Shown piece by piece: positions 35,294 to 44,048 of a DNA stretch of 64,000 nucleotides. This stretch comes from Caballeronia udeis (GTDB lineage Bacteria > Pseudomonadota > Gammaproteobacteria > Burkholderiales > Burkholderiaceae), in NCBI RefSeq assembly GCF_001544555.2, contig NZ_FCOK02000040.1:1-64000 (forward strand). Reading direction: 5' to 3'. A model generated the notes under the pieces. The model did not search any database, was not told the DNA's origin, and saw only the letters and a program-made list of their open reading frames with translations. The first letter of the stretch is position 1. The number at the start of each line of letters is the position of its first letter. The position numbers and the translations under genes were made by a program.

Positions 35294-36286
35294 ATGCAGA
35301 AGACTCCCTCGCGACAGCGTCCCGCTGCCGCGCTCGACAACCCGCAACTCGACCTGCCGCTCAATCTTCCCAGTGAGCCAAGGCCGTCGAGTGCGGCACC
35401 ATCGCCTGCCATGTCGGGCACTTTTGCCACGCCTGCCCCGGCCATGCCCGCAACATTGCGTGGCGATATCGCGCCGGCTGATACGACCGAGACCGCGAGT
35501 ACGCCCGCGCCGCCCTTACGTGCGCCCACTGCGCCCGACGGCGCGCGCAACCGGCACCTCATGCTCGGTTCGCAAATGCTCGATTACCGCTTGAAGCGCT
35601 CGTCGCGCCGCACGATCGGCTTCACTATCGACGGCACCGGTCTTGCCATTACTGCGCCGCGCTGGGTAACTATCGGCGCAATAGAAAGCGCGATTGCCGA
35701 GAAGGAAAAGTGGATTTTCAAGAAGCTCACCGAATGGCAAACGCGGGTGGAACAACGCGTGGTGCCCCGCATTGAATGGAAGGATGGCGCGCAGCTTCCG
35801 TATCTCGGGCAGACCGTCACCGTGATGATGACCTCGGCACCGGGTACGACGGGCAAGAGCGCGACTCAACCGGCCTTCGATACCGACAGTGGCGTGCTAT
35901 GGCTCGGCGTTCCCGCACTGGCAGATGCTCAGCTCATTCGCGAGCGTGTGCAACGCTGGCTGCATGTTCAGGCGCTGGAGGTTTTCGGCGAACGGCTGCC
36001 GGTGTATGCGGCCAAACTGGGTGTGGAGTTCAGGGCTTATGCGTTGTCTTCTGCTGCCACGCGCTGGGGCAGTTGTTCCAGCGACGGCAAGATTCGCCTG
36101 AACTGGAGGCTGATTCATTTCCCGGTGCATGTCATTGACTATGTGGTCGCGCACGAACTCGCGCATCTTCGCGAGATGAATCACAGTCCGCGGTTCTGGG
36201 CCACGGTCGAGTCAATCTTCCCGGACTTCCGCGAAGCGCGGCATACGCTCAAGCATCATCCGCCCGAGTTGCTGCCGCTGCTTTGA
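35294..36286 (+). CDS. YgjP-like M48-type zinc metallopeptidase domain protein
   Basis: A 330-aa protein. The N-terminal 95 residues are Pro/Ala-rich and probably disordered. A DUF45/YgjP domain follows (from about 97), ending in VVAHELAHLREMNHSPRFW, where H-E-x-x-H plus the later H form a gluzincin-like zinc site. TRWGSCSSDGKIRLNWRLI is the family's second signature. Substrate and role are unknown. The ATG at 35294 is preferred over 35195, whose extension is low-complexity. Confidence 0.85.
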   Translation: MQKTPSRQRPAAALDNPQLDLPLNLPSEPRPSSAAPSPAMSGTFATPAPAMPATLRGDIAPADTTETASTPAPPLRAPTAPDGARNRHLMLGSQMLDYRLKRSSRRTIGFTIDGTGLAITAPRWVTIGAIESAIAEKEKWIFKKLTEWQTRVEQRVVPRIEWKDGAQLPYLGQTVTVMMTSAPGTTGKSATQPAFDTDSGVLWLGVPALADAQLIRERVQRWLHVQALEVFGERLPVYAAKLGVEFRAYALSSAATRWGSCSSDGKIRLNWRLIHFPVHVIDYVVAHELAHLREMNHSPRFWATVESIFPDFREARHTLKHHPPELLPLL

Positions 36287-36456
36287 CGCCTCCCCAGCGC
36301 CGACCGGCACGGAGCAGCGCGCTGCGAGCATTCGCGGTGAGCAGTACAATTTTGGACGTGGCCGTTTTTGTCGCGCGCGCTGTTCACTGAGACGCAGTAA
36401 AAGACGCGGCGAAGCGGACCATCCGCTCCATTGACATTCCCCACAGGAACCCCATC

Positions 36457-36843
36457 ATGCGACTTCTTCACACCATGCTGCGAGTCGGCGACTTGCAGCG
36501 ATCCATCGATTTCTACACGCGCATCCTCGGTATGAAAGTGCTCCGTCAGAGCGAAAACACCGAGTACAAATACACGCTGGCGTTCGTCGGTTACGGCGAT
36601 GAAAGCGAAAACAGCGTGCTCGAACTGACCTACAACTGGGGCGTCGACAAGTACGACCTGGGCTCGGCTTACGGCCACATTGCGCTGGAAGTGGACGACG
36701 CGGCAGCGGCTTGCAATCGTATTCGCGAAGCAGGCGGCAAGGTTTCGCGCGAAGCCGGTCCGGTGAAAGGCGGAACGACGGTGATCGCTTTTGTTGAAGA
36801 TCCGGACGGGTACAAGGTCGAGTTGATCGAGAAGCATTCCTGA
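36457..36843 (+). CDS. gloA: lactoylglutathione lyase (glyoxalase I)
   Basis: A 128-aa glyoxalase I that isomerises the methylglyoxal-glutathione hemithioacetal to S-lactoylglutathione. Metal ligands lie in LLHTMLRVGDL (His), NSVLELTYNWG (Glu), YGHIALEVDD (His) and YKVELIEK (Glu), the nickel/cobalt-type E. coli pattern. The ATG at 36457 is preceded by ACAGGAACC. A terminator follows. Confidence 0.96.
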   Translation: MRLLHTMLRVGDLQRSIDFYTRILGMKVLRQSENTEYKYTLAFVGYGDESENSVLELTYNWGVDKYDLGSAYGHIALEVDDAAAACNRIREAGGKVSREAGPVKGGTTVIAFVEDPDGYKVELIEKHS

Positions 36844-36884
36844 GACGGTTTGCTGGTTTCCAGTCAAGAGCTCCCGCAGTGTTT

Positions 36885-36913
36885 GAGGCTCCTTCGGGAG
36901 CCTCATTCTTTTT
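36885..36913 (+). terminator. Rho-independent terminator after gloA
   Basis: The stem GAGGCTCC / GGAGCCTC (36885-36892 with 36897-36904), tetraloop TTCG, followed by ATTCTTTTT. Confidence 0.9.
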
Positions 36914-36960
36914 GACCTCCTACCACCCTGCATTGCGCCTTGTCGCCTCGCTGATCAGAA

Positions 36961-36990
36961 CCAATTAATCAGATATCCTTAGTTAATTGG
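36961..36990. promoter_or_regulatory. inverted repeat upstream of EamA exporter
   Basis: CCAATTAA (36961-36968) and TTAATTGG (36983-36990) form a perfect 8-bp inverted repeat with a 14-bp spacer, 119 bp before the exporter start. It is plausibly a regulator-binding site, with the nearby LysR protein a candidate. Confidence 0.45.
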
Positions 36991-37109
36991 AGCCGCGATA
37001 ACACCTGCCACCACGTCCATTCGCCGCAAGCCCGCATGACAGCCTGACGCCATCAGTGGCAGAATGCGCCAGAGACGTGATTCAGCAACCAGTTAAAACA
37101 CAATAATCA

Positions 37110-38045
37110 ATGAGCACCACTGCCCTGCCTGTGCGCCGCGCGCCCGACGCCACCGCCATCCTGTTGATGATCGCGCTATGCGCAGTGTGGGGTTTCCAGC
37201 AAGTCGCCATCAAGGGTGCAAACGCTTCTTTCCCGCCGCTGCTTCAAGCGGGCATCCGCTCAAGCATAGCGACAATTCTCGTCTGGCTATGGACACGTTC
37301 ACGCGGCATCGCGCTGTTTCGCCGCGACAATACCCTCGCGTCCGGCCTGCTCGCCGGTGTGCTGTTCGGCGGCGAGTTCGTGTGCATTTTCCTGGGGCTG
37401 ACGTTGACGAGCGCCACGCGCATGGTCGTCTTTCTCTACACTGCGCCGTGTTTCATGGCGCTTGGCCTGCACTGGTTCGTCGCGGGAGAAAAACTGAAGC
37501 GGATACAGTGGGCGGGAATAGCGCTCGCGTTCGGCGGCATCACACTCGCTTTCGCCGATGGTTTCCTGCACCCGGCCACGGGCAGCACGTCGACATGGCA
37601 AGGAACGGCAGGCGATGCCCTCGGCGTACTCGGCGGCGTCTTCTGGGCAGCAACAACGGTCGTCATCCGCGCATCACCGCTCGCTCGTGCCAGCGCGAGC
37701 AAGACGCTCCTCTATCAGCTCGCGGTATCGACCATTGTTTTGCTCGGGCTCGCCTTCGCGCTCGGGCAAACGCATGTGAGCACGATCACGTTGACCGCCG
37801 TCGCCAGCCTCGCCTATCAGGCAATCGTGGTGGCGTTCCTGAGCTATCTCACGTGGTTCTGGTTGCTCACGCGCTACATGGCGTCCCGGCTCTCCGTGTT
37901 CTCGTTTCTCACGCCCATCTTTGGTGTTGGGTTCGGCGTTGCACTGCTGGGCGAAACGCTGACTAACCGATTCATGATTGCATCGGCGCTGGTTGTGGCC
38001 GGCATTGCGCTGGTCAATGCACCCGCCGGACGGCGGCGCACCTGA
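37110..38045 (+). CDS. EamA/DMT-family transporter
   Basis: A 311-aa inner-membrane protein with ten predicted helices in two EamA repeats (drug/metabolite transporter superfamily). The N-terminal CAVWGFQQVAIKGANASFPP and the second-half LGVLGGVFWAATTVVIR are typical. Probably a metabolite exporter; the substrate is unknown. It is convergent with the LysR gene only 9 bp away. Confidence 0.88.
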   Translation: MSTTALPVRRAPDATAILLMIALCAVWGFQQVAIKGANASFPPLLQAGIRSSIATILVWLWTRSRGIALFRRDNTLASGLLAGVLFGGEFVCIFLGLTLTSATRMVVFLYTAPCFMALGLHWFVAGEKLKRIQWAGIALAFGGITLAFADGFLHPATGSTSTWQGTAGDALGVLGGVFWAATTVVIRASPLARASASKTLLYQLAVSTIVLLGLAFALGQTHVSTITLTAVASLAYQAIVVAFLSYLTWFWLLTRYMASRLSVFSFLTPIFGVGFGVALLGETLTNRFMIASALVVAGIALVNAPAGRRRT

Positions 38046-38054
38046 TCACACCGG

Positions 38055-38999
38055 CTACCGCACACGCCCGGCCGTTTGCGCGGCGCGACTGGCGTCGTTC
38101 ATGATCTGCCCGGCCAGCGCGAGCGCCACGTCAACCGCCGCGGATTGCGTGCGATCCGCAAGACAAACAAGCGCGAACTGCAGTCCCAGCTTACGCGGGT
38201 GAACAATCGACACGCGCACGAGGCGATGGCCATCGGGATCTCGTTGCAGCAATGAAGCCGTGCAGAACATCACGGCATCCGAGCGCGCGACCACATCCTT
38301 CAGCACGGCGACATCGTTACATTCCAACTGCACGGGAACGGCCTCGTGCGCGCGAAATTTCAGCAGCCTGCGCAACGCGTCTTCCATAAACCCGGACAGC
38401 GGCACGGACACCAGCGGAAATTCACGCACCGCCGCGAGCGGCACCGGCGCACGCGCGAGCAACGGATGGCCGGGGCGCACGAACCAGCCACCGTCGTGAC
38501 TCAGCAGGCGATGCGTAGTGATGTCTGGCGCAGCCGGCGTTTCACGACGATCGATCACGACGAAATCCACGCCCTCCGAGCGCAGGCTTTGCATCAGCAC
38601 ACTGGATTCGGCTATTTGCACGGATACCTTGGTGGCGGGAAACTGCCGCGCGCATTCGACCAGCAGATCCGGAAACAGGATGGCGGCGGCATAAGGCCCC
38701 ATGCCAATTCTCATCTCGCCCAGCGCGTCCGTGCGAATCAACTCGACATCGCGAAAAAGACAGCGCGCTTCGAACAGCACACGCCGGGCACGCTCGACCA
38801 GCATCCGGCCGGCGGCAGTCGTTGCAACGCCGCGTGCCGCGCGGTCGAAGAGCTTGATATCGAACTCGTCTTCCAGTGCCTGGATGCTGCGGCTCAGCGC
38901 CGGCTGGCTCAGGTGAACCCGCTCGGCCGCACGCGCGAAACTGCCCTCCTCGGCGAGAGCGACCAGATGCGCGAGGCGCTGCGAATTGATCTCATGCAT
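38055..38999 (-). CDS. LysR-family transcriptional regulator
   Basis: A 314-aa LTTR: the N-terminal HTH (RLAHLVALAEEGSFARAAER, LSQPALSRSIQALEDEF) and a substrate-binding-like effector domain from about residue 90. It ends 9 bp from the convergent EamA exporter, and its promoter lies between it and the porin gene. Candidate targets are the exporter, whose promoter has an inverted repeat, and itself; no direct evidence is visible. Confidence 0.88.
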   Translation of the reverse strand: MHEINSQRLAHLVALAEEGSFARAAERVHLSQPALSRSIQALEDEFDIKLFDRAARGVATTAAGRMLVERARRVLFEARCLFRDVELIRTDALGEMRIGMGPYAAAILFPDLLVECARQFPATKVSVQIAESSVLMQSLRSEGVDFVVIDRRETPAAPDITTHRLLSHDGGWFVRPGHPLLARAPVPLAAVREFPLVSVPLSGFMEDALRRLLKFRAHEAVPVQLECNDVAVLKDVVARSDAVMFCTASLLQRDPDGHRLVRVSIVHPRKLGLQFALVCLADRTQSAAVDVALALAGQIMNDASRAAQTAGRVR

Positions 39000-39101
39000 G
39001 ATTTAAGACGGAACCCTAAATAATTGATCGCCGGTTGCGAAGGCGGGTGGTTATATCATCTCCGGCTATCACCGGGGCGTACGCAACGGCGCCCGTGGTT
39101 C

Positions 39102-39132
39102 ACAAAGGCGGCATCCCGCGCCGGATGCCGCC
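39102..39132 (-). terminator. terminator after porin gene
   Basis: A 10-bp perfect stem GGCGGCATCC / GGATGCCGCC (39107-39116 with 39123-39132). On the minus strand it is followed by a weak TTTG run at 39106-39103. Confidence 0.6.
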
Positions 39133-39141
39133 GATCCTGCC

Positions 39142-40290
39142 TCAGAACTTGTGCCGGATCCCGGCCATCACGCCGAGCTGCGTGCTTTTCTGCGCGAGAC
39201 TGACCGCGTTGACCCCTTGCAACTGCGAGCCGATCAAACCGGCCCTGTAGAGCGAATAGTCAGTTTCCAGATAAACGTCAGTGCGCTTGGACAGGTCGTA
39301 ATCGGCAACCAGTTGAAACTGCCACGCCGCGCCGTCCTGCGGCTGGGTCTTGCCGGCCTGCAGCGTGCGCCAGACGTTCCCGGCGAGATGCCAGAAGCCG
39401 ACTTGCTGCGTAACATCGCCAAGTATCATCGTGCGCCGCTTGAAGTCCGAGTATTTCAGCGCTGCGAGTCCTTGCGCGGTGAACGGTCCATTGGCGAAAG
39501 TGGAGTACCCCTTGTCGTTCTGATTGACGAGATAACCCAGCGCGAAACGCGTCTTGTCCCACGTGTACGAACCGCCGAAGGTCCATGCTTTACCGTTGCT
39601 GCCGTTGATGGAATCCTTGGTCTCCTTGTACGCTCCGCCGAGCGTGAACGGGCCGTTCGCGGGTGCGTAGGCCGCGGCTACGCCGTATTGAGAGCCGTAC
39701 GCCATACGGCCGGCGTTGCCGCTGAACGAATAGGCTGTCGAGACGCGGAAGTCCTTGTACCTGCCGTGATACTGGACCTGGTTGCTGCTCCAGATGCCGC
39801 CGGTCATGGTGACTTCGGGCTGGAAGTTGAAGTCGGACGGAATCCACGGATTGCTGGAGTAGCCGCCCATCACGACCCCTTCGATCATCACGTTGTACTG
39901 ACGGCCCAATACGAGATGCCCATAAGTGGATGATTGCAGCCCGATCTGCGCTTCATTGAAGAAGGGCATGGACGGGTCGCTCTGGCCGTTGTTCAGGAGG
40001 AAACGGTTTTCGAGCTTGAAGGTGGTCGACCAGCCGCCGCCCAGGTCTTCCACGCCCTTGATACCCCAACGGCTCTCGCTCAAGCCGCCCGGGCCCATCA
40101 GGAAGCGGCCGTTGCCGGCGGTGTCCGCCTTCGACAGATAACGCACGCTCGTGTCGGCAATGCCGTAGAGCGTGACGCTGGATTGTGCTTCGCTGGTTTC
40201 GCAGGCAAACGCGGCGGGCAGCAATGCGCAACTGACCTTCCACCATTTTCCCGGCTTGCCATGGGTTCTCCGTTGTCCCGACTTGTTCAT
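39142..40290 (-). CDS. outer-membrane porin, OmpC-like Burkholderiaceae type
   Basis: A 382-aa general diffusion porin (trimeric beta-barrel). The export signal is long, with basic residues (SGQRRTHGKPGKWWK) before the hydrophobic core, cleaved near SEAQSSVTLYG. SSVTLYGIADTSVRYLS opens the barrel, SRWGIKGVEDLGGGWSTTF is the typical second strand block, and the protein ends GIRHKF with the terminal Phe needed for BAM recognition. It is a single gene with its own terminator. Confidence 0.92.
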   Translation of the reverse strand: MNKSGQRRTHGKPGKWWKVSCALLPAAFACETSEAQSSVTLYGIADTSVRYLSKADTAGNGRFLMGPGGLSESRWGIKGVEDLGGGWSTTFKLENRFLLNNGQSDPSMPFFNEAQIGLQSSTYGHLVLGRQYNVMIEGVVMGGYSSNPWIPSDFNFQPEVTMTGGIWSSNQVQYHGRYKDFRVSTAYSFSGNAGRMAYGSQYGVAAAYAPANGPFTLGGAYKETKDSINGSNGKAWTFGGSYTWDKTRFALGYLVNQNDKGYSTFANGPFTAQGLAALKYSDFKRRTMILGDVTQQVGFWHLAGNVWRTLQAGKTQPQDGAAWQFQLVADYDLSKRTDVYLETDYSLYRAGLIGSQLQGVNAVSLAQKSTQLGVMAGIRHKF

Positions 40291-40690
40291 ACGTCTCCTC
40301 GTGATGTCGTCATGCGACGATCAGGCTTGGCCTGTATCGCCACGAATCAAAGAAGCCGTTGTGTGTCTCCGATACACCCGCGCCATGCCGCTGAAGCGGC
40401 TGCCCTTCATAAGGGTCTGCTGCGCTTTTGAGCCGCTAATTTGAGACTAAGGAGGGGATTAACTCCAGTGCATTCCTTGCATCGTGAAGATGCAGAAGCC
40501 GCATGGGAGCAAGGAGAAAAGAGATCGCGCGGTTCGCGTCAACGAACCCGGAATTTAGAGATAGAAAAGAGGAGATGAGCAGCAACAGGCGCGATAGCAA
40601 GCCGATAGAACCGCCCTGGCGCGACCAGCGCGGCACGCCTATGCGGTCGGCCATGCATGCGCCCGAACCCGCCTGCGGCCTCAAAAACGG
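40291..40690. other. 400-bp region between porin and rsmA
   Basis: It holds the porin promoter (minus strand) and the end of the lptD-surA-pdxA-rsmA transcript. One open frame on the minus strand (40436-40684) has a hydrophobic middle but no family resemblance or clear start signal and is not called. Confidence 0.45.
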
Positions 40691-41503
40691 CTACTGCGCC
40701 GCCTTCACCACCTGCGCCAGTTTCACGAATTCGGCCACGGGCACTTCTTCCGCACGCCGCGAAAGATCAAATCCCAGCGCATCGAAATCCACGCGATCAC
40801 GGTATACGCCCAACGTATTACGCATCATCTTGCGGCGTTGCGAAAACGCCGCCAGCACGACTTCGCCGAGCACCTTGTCATCGACATCAGGCAGCTCATG
40901 CGGCGCATACGGAATCATCCGCACGATGGCGGAATTCACCTTCGGCGGAGGGTTGAACGATTCGGGCGGGACATCGATGAGTTTCTCGATGGAATACCGG
41001 TACTGCAGCATCACCGTCAGCCGGCCAAAATCCTTGTTGCCCGGCTCGGCGATCATCCGGTCCACCACTTCATCCTGCAGCATGAAATGCTGGTCGATGA
41101 CTTTCGGCGCGAACGTGGTCAGATGAAACAGCAGCGGACTGGAAATGTTGTACGGCAAATTCCCGACAATCCGCAGGGACGGTTTTTCACCTTCCAGCGC
41201 GAGCGAACCAAAGTCGAACGCGAGCGCGTCGCCGGCATGCAGCGCCAGCAGGTTGCCAAACCGCTTCTCAAGCCGGCCAATCAAATCGCGATCCAGCTCG
41301 ACTGCGTGCAGCGGCGACTCCGGCGTGGAGAGCCGTTCGATCAGCGGCGCGGTGAGCGCCGCGAGGCCCGGTCCGATCTCGACCATGCGTTCGCCACGCT
41401 TCGGCGCGATGGTGTCCACGATCGAATCGATCACGCCTTGATCGACGAGGAAGTTCTGCCCGAAGCGCTTGCGCGCGAAGTGGCCCTGGTGCTTGATGGA
41501 CAT
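40691..41503 (-). CDS. rsmA: 16S rRNA (adenine1518/1519-N6)-dimethyltransferase
   Basis: A 270-aa KsgA/RsmA methyltransferase that dimethylates A1518 and A1519 in helix 45 of 16S rRNA, a late check on 30S assembly. RKRFGQNFLVD is the N-terminal signature, MVEIGPGLAALTAPL the SAM-binding motif I and NLPYNISSPLLF the catalytic N-L/I-P-Y/F motif. It is last in lptD-surA-pdxA-rsmA, 60 bp after pdxA. Confidence 0.97.
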   Translation of the reverse strand: MSIKHQGHFARKRFGQNFLVDQGVIDSIVDTIAPKRGERMVEIGPGLAALTAPLIERLSTPESPLHAVELDRDLIGRLEKRFGNLLALHAGDALAFDFGSLALEGEKPSLRIVGNLPYNISSPLLFHLTTFAPKVIDQHFMLQDEVVDRMIAEPGNKDFGRLTVMLQYRYSIEKLIDVPPESFNPPPKVNSAIVRMIPYAPHELPDVDDKVLGEVVLAAFSQRRKMMRNTLGVYRDRVDFDALGFDLSRRAEEVPVAEFVKLAQVVKAAQ

Positions 41504-41563
41504 CGGAGAAGCCGATTAAAACCGCAATGAAAAGGGAACAGACAAGGAATGAGGCAAAAGCAA

Positions 41564-42550
41564 TCAGGCTGCGCGACGGTGGCGCGCCATGGCGACGGCT
41601 GTATCGATGGCAACCATCAGGCTGCCCGGATCCGCGCGGCCCGTGCCGGCCAGATCGAGCGCGGTGCCATGGTCGACCGAGGTGCGGATGATCGGCAGCC
41701 CCAGCGTAATGTTGATGCCTTCGCCGAACGTCGCGAATTTCAGGACCGGCAAACCCTGGTCGTGGAACATTGCGAGCACGCAATCGGCGTCTTTGAGATA
41801 ACGCGGCTGGAACAAGGTATCCGCCGGATAGGGACCGGGAGCATCAATGCCCAGCGCGCGCGCTTGCAGAAGCGCGGGCGTGATGACATCGATTTCCTCG
41901 CGGCCCAGGTAACCGTTTTCGCCCGCGTGCGGGTTGAGCCCGGTGACCAGGATGCGCGGCTTCGGCAGACCGAACAGCGCTTTCAGGTCGGAATCGATAA
42001 TGCTCAGCGTCTCGACAATCCCATCCACCGTCAACGCTGCCGACACGTCCTTCAGCGGCAGATGCGTAGTGGCGAGCGCGACGCGCAGCGGCCGGTCGCC
42101 CATGCCCGCGAGCATCATGACAACGCGCGGTGTATGCGTACGTTCGGCGAGATATTCGGTGTGGCCGGTGAAGGGAACGCCGGCGTCGTTGATAGTGCTT
42201 TTTTGCAGCGGTGCGGTGACGATAGCGTCGAAACGGCCGCTCATCGCCCCGTCTATGGCTGTATCGAGCAGGCCCAGCACGTAACGGCCATTGGCGGCGT
42301 TCAGCTTGCCCGCGGTCACCGGAACACCCAGCGCGTGATGCTCGATATCGATCGCAGCGCCAGTAGAAAGCCACGAGGACGAACCAGCCCGCTCAGCCAT
42401 CAGCTCGCGGTCACCCAGCACGGTAAACCGCACCGACGGCCACCGCTCAGCCGCATCAGCCAGCGCCGCCACCGTCAACTCGGGTCCCACCCCCGCCGGT
42501 TCCCCGGTGGTGATGGCGATCGACAATGGGGACTGGCTCGCTGCGTTCAT
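41564..42550 (-). CDS. pdxA: 4-hydroxythreonine-4-phosphate dehydrogenase
   Basis: A 328-aa NAD-dependent enzyme of DXP-dependent pyridoxal 5'-phosphate synthesis. ITTGEPAGVGPE (the family has GDPAGIGPE), TAPLQKSTINDAGVPFTGHTEY and the zinc-site histidines in AMFHDQGLPVLK are visible. It lies 11 bp after surA and 60 bp before rsmA, the classic arrangement. Confidence 0.96.
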   Translation of the reverse strand: MNAASQSPLSIAITTGEPAGVGPELTVAALADAAERWPSVRFTVLGDRELMAERAGSSSWLSTGAAIDIEHHALGVPVTAGKLNAANGRYVLGLLDTAIDGAMSGRFDAIVTAPLQKSTINDAGVPFTGHTEYLAERTHTPRVVMMLAGMGDRPLRVALATTHLPLKDVSAALTVDGIVETLSIIDSDLKALFGLPKPRILVTGLNPHAGENGYLGREEIDVITPALLQARALGIDAPGPYPADTLFQPRYLKDADCVLAMFHDQGLPVLKFATFGEGINITLGLPIIRTSVDHGTALDLAGTGRADPGSLMVAIDTAVAMARHRRAA

Positions 42551-42561
42551 CTCGCGAAACC

Positions 42562-43941
42562 TTACTGGTTCAGCGCTTGCTGAGCCGCAACACCCTTGTA
42601 CTGCACGTAAGCGGTGTCGCGCAGTTCACGCAGCCAGTCGGAATACGCTTGCTCGGCCTTGCGCTGGCCAATCGCCTGACGCGCCGTGTCCAGTTGCTGC
42701 TGTACGGAACCTTCCGCGTCGCGGCGTGCCAGCACCTGGATCAGGTGATAACCGTACTCGCTGCGAACCGGATCGCTGACCTGGCCGTCTTTCAGGTTGT
42801 TCATGGCGCGCTCGAATTCCGGCACGGTTTCACCCGGGCTGATCCAGCCGAGATCCCCGCCCTGCGACGCTGAACCGTCCTGCGAATAGGTCCGCGCGAA
42901 GTTGGCGAAGTCACCGCCCTTCTCAACGTCACTCTTGATATCGAGCAGCTTCTGACGGGCGGCCGCCTCGGACACGCCGTCGGCTACGCGCAGCAAAATG
43001 TGCCGGACGTGGGTTTGCACGAGCTTGGGTGCATCAGCAGCCTGGCCCTGGCCTGTGCGGCGCTCCACCAGCTTGATGATCTCAAAACCGCCGTCGGTGC
43101 GAATCAGTTGCGGATTCACCTCGTTCGGGCGGAGCGAAGCAACCGCGCTCACAATGGAAGCCGGCAACGAAGCCTGCGTGCGGAAACCGAGGTCCCCGCC
43201 CTTGGGCGCGTCAGTATCCTGCGAATTGTTTTTCGCCAGCTTGGTGAAATCCGTTCCGCTTTGCGCATCTTTCAGCACGGCCTCGGCCTTCGCCTGGATA
43301 GCGGCAATATCGGCCTGTGACGCGTTGTCCGGCACCTTGAACATGATGTGCTGGAGATGCAGGTCGTTCGACTGGCGGGCGTTCGGTCCACGCTGGCTGG
43401 CAACGTAGTTGGCCACTTCGCCGTCCGACACCGTGATCTTGCTGTCCACCTCTTTCTCACGCAGTTTCGACAGCGTCAGCTCGGTGCGGGCATCGCGCTG
43501 GAAGGTCGACCAGGGCACCCCTTGCGCCTCAATGCGCGCGCGGTACACATCAAGCGTCATCTGGTTTTGCTGCGCGAGGCGCTCGAGCGTGCGTTGCACG
43601 GTGGCGTCGTCAACAGTGATGTTGTCTTCCTTCGCCTTCTGCAACTGAATCCGCTCGATCACCATCTGGTCGAGCACCTGGCGTTGCAATTGATCCGCGG
43701 GCGGAACCGGCGCGTTCTGCTGTTGCAGGCGGCGCACGATCAGACCCGTGCGGTCGGCGAGTTCGCGTTCCGTGATCACATCGTTGTTCACCACCGCGAC
43801 GACAGAGTCCGCAATCTGCGCGCCGCCCGCCGTTGTCGCGGGCGACAGCGCCTGAGCGTGCGCGGCCGGGCCGGCCAGTAAAGCTGCGGCGAAAACACCT
43901 GCCGCGAACATTGCGCACTTCAACTTGTTCATGTTTGACAC
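42562..43941 (-). CDS. surA: periplasmic chaperone/peptidyl-prolyl isomerase SurA
   Basis: A 459-aa outer-membrane-protein chaperone: signal peptide (cleaved near PAAHAQA), SurA N-terminal domain starting IADSVVAVVNNDVITERELADR, two parvulin PPIase domains (about 195-295 and 310-410; LHLQHIMFKV and THVRHILLRV are their first strands) and a C-terminal helix. The GTG at 43941 has GGAG five bases upstream; the ATG at 43932 is an alternative. It escorts porins and LptD, encoded just upstream. Confidence 0.96.
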   Translation of the reverse strand: MSNMNKLKCAMFAAGVFAAALLAGPAAHAQALSPATTAGGAQIADSVVAVVNNDVITERELADRTGLIVRRLQQQNAPVPPADQLQRQVLDQMVIERIQLQKAKEDNITVDDATVQRTLERLAQQNQMTLDVYRARIEAQGVPWSTFQRDARTELTLSKLREKEVDSKITVSDGEVANYVASQRGPNARQSNDLHLQHIMFKVPDNASQADIAAIQAKAEAVLKDAQSGTDFTKLAKNNSQDTDAPKGGDLGFRTQASLPASIVSAVASLRPNEVNPQLIRTDGGFEIIKLVERRTGQGQAADAPKLVQTHVRHILLRVADGVSEAAARQKLLDIKSDVEKGGDFANFARTYSQDGSASQGGDLGWISPGETVPEFERAMNNLKDGQVSDPVRSEYGYHLIQVLARRDAEGSVQQQLDTARQAIGQRKAEQAYSDWLRELRDTAYVQYKGVAAQQALNQ

Positions 43942-44048
43942 AGATACTCCATCGATTGCGGCCGGTGACCGACCCTATTGCCTGTTGCCCTGTTACCTGC
44001 GGCGTGCTTCACATATTCCGGCACATATTCCGGCACACACCCGCACGC

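Noticed and set aside
40436..40684. A possible 82-aa membrane protein downstream of rsmA
   Set aside because: One hydrophobic segment only, no start signal, and its frame lies in the porin upstream region; support is too weak.
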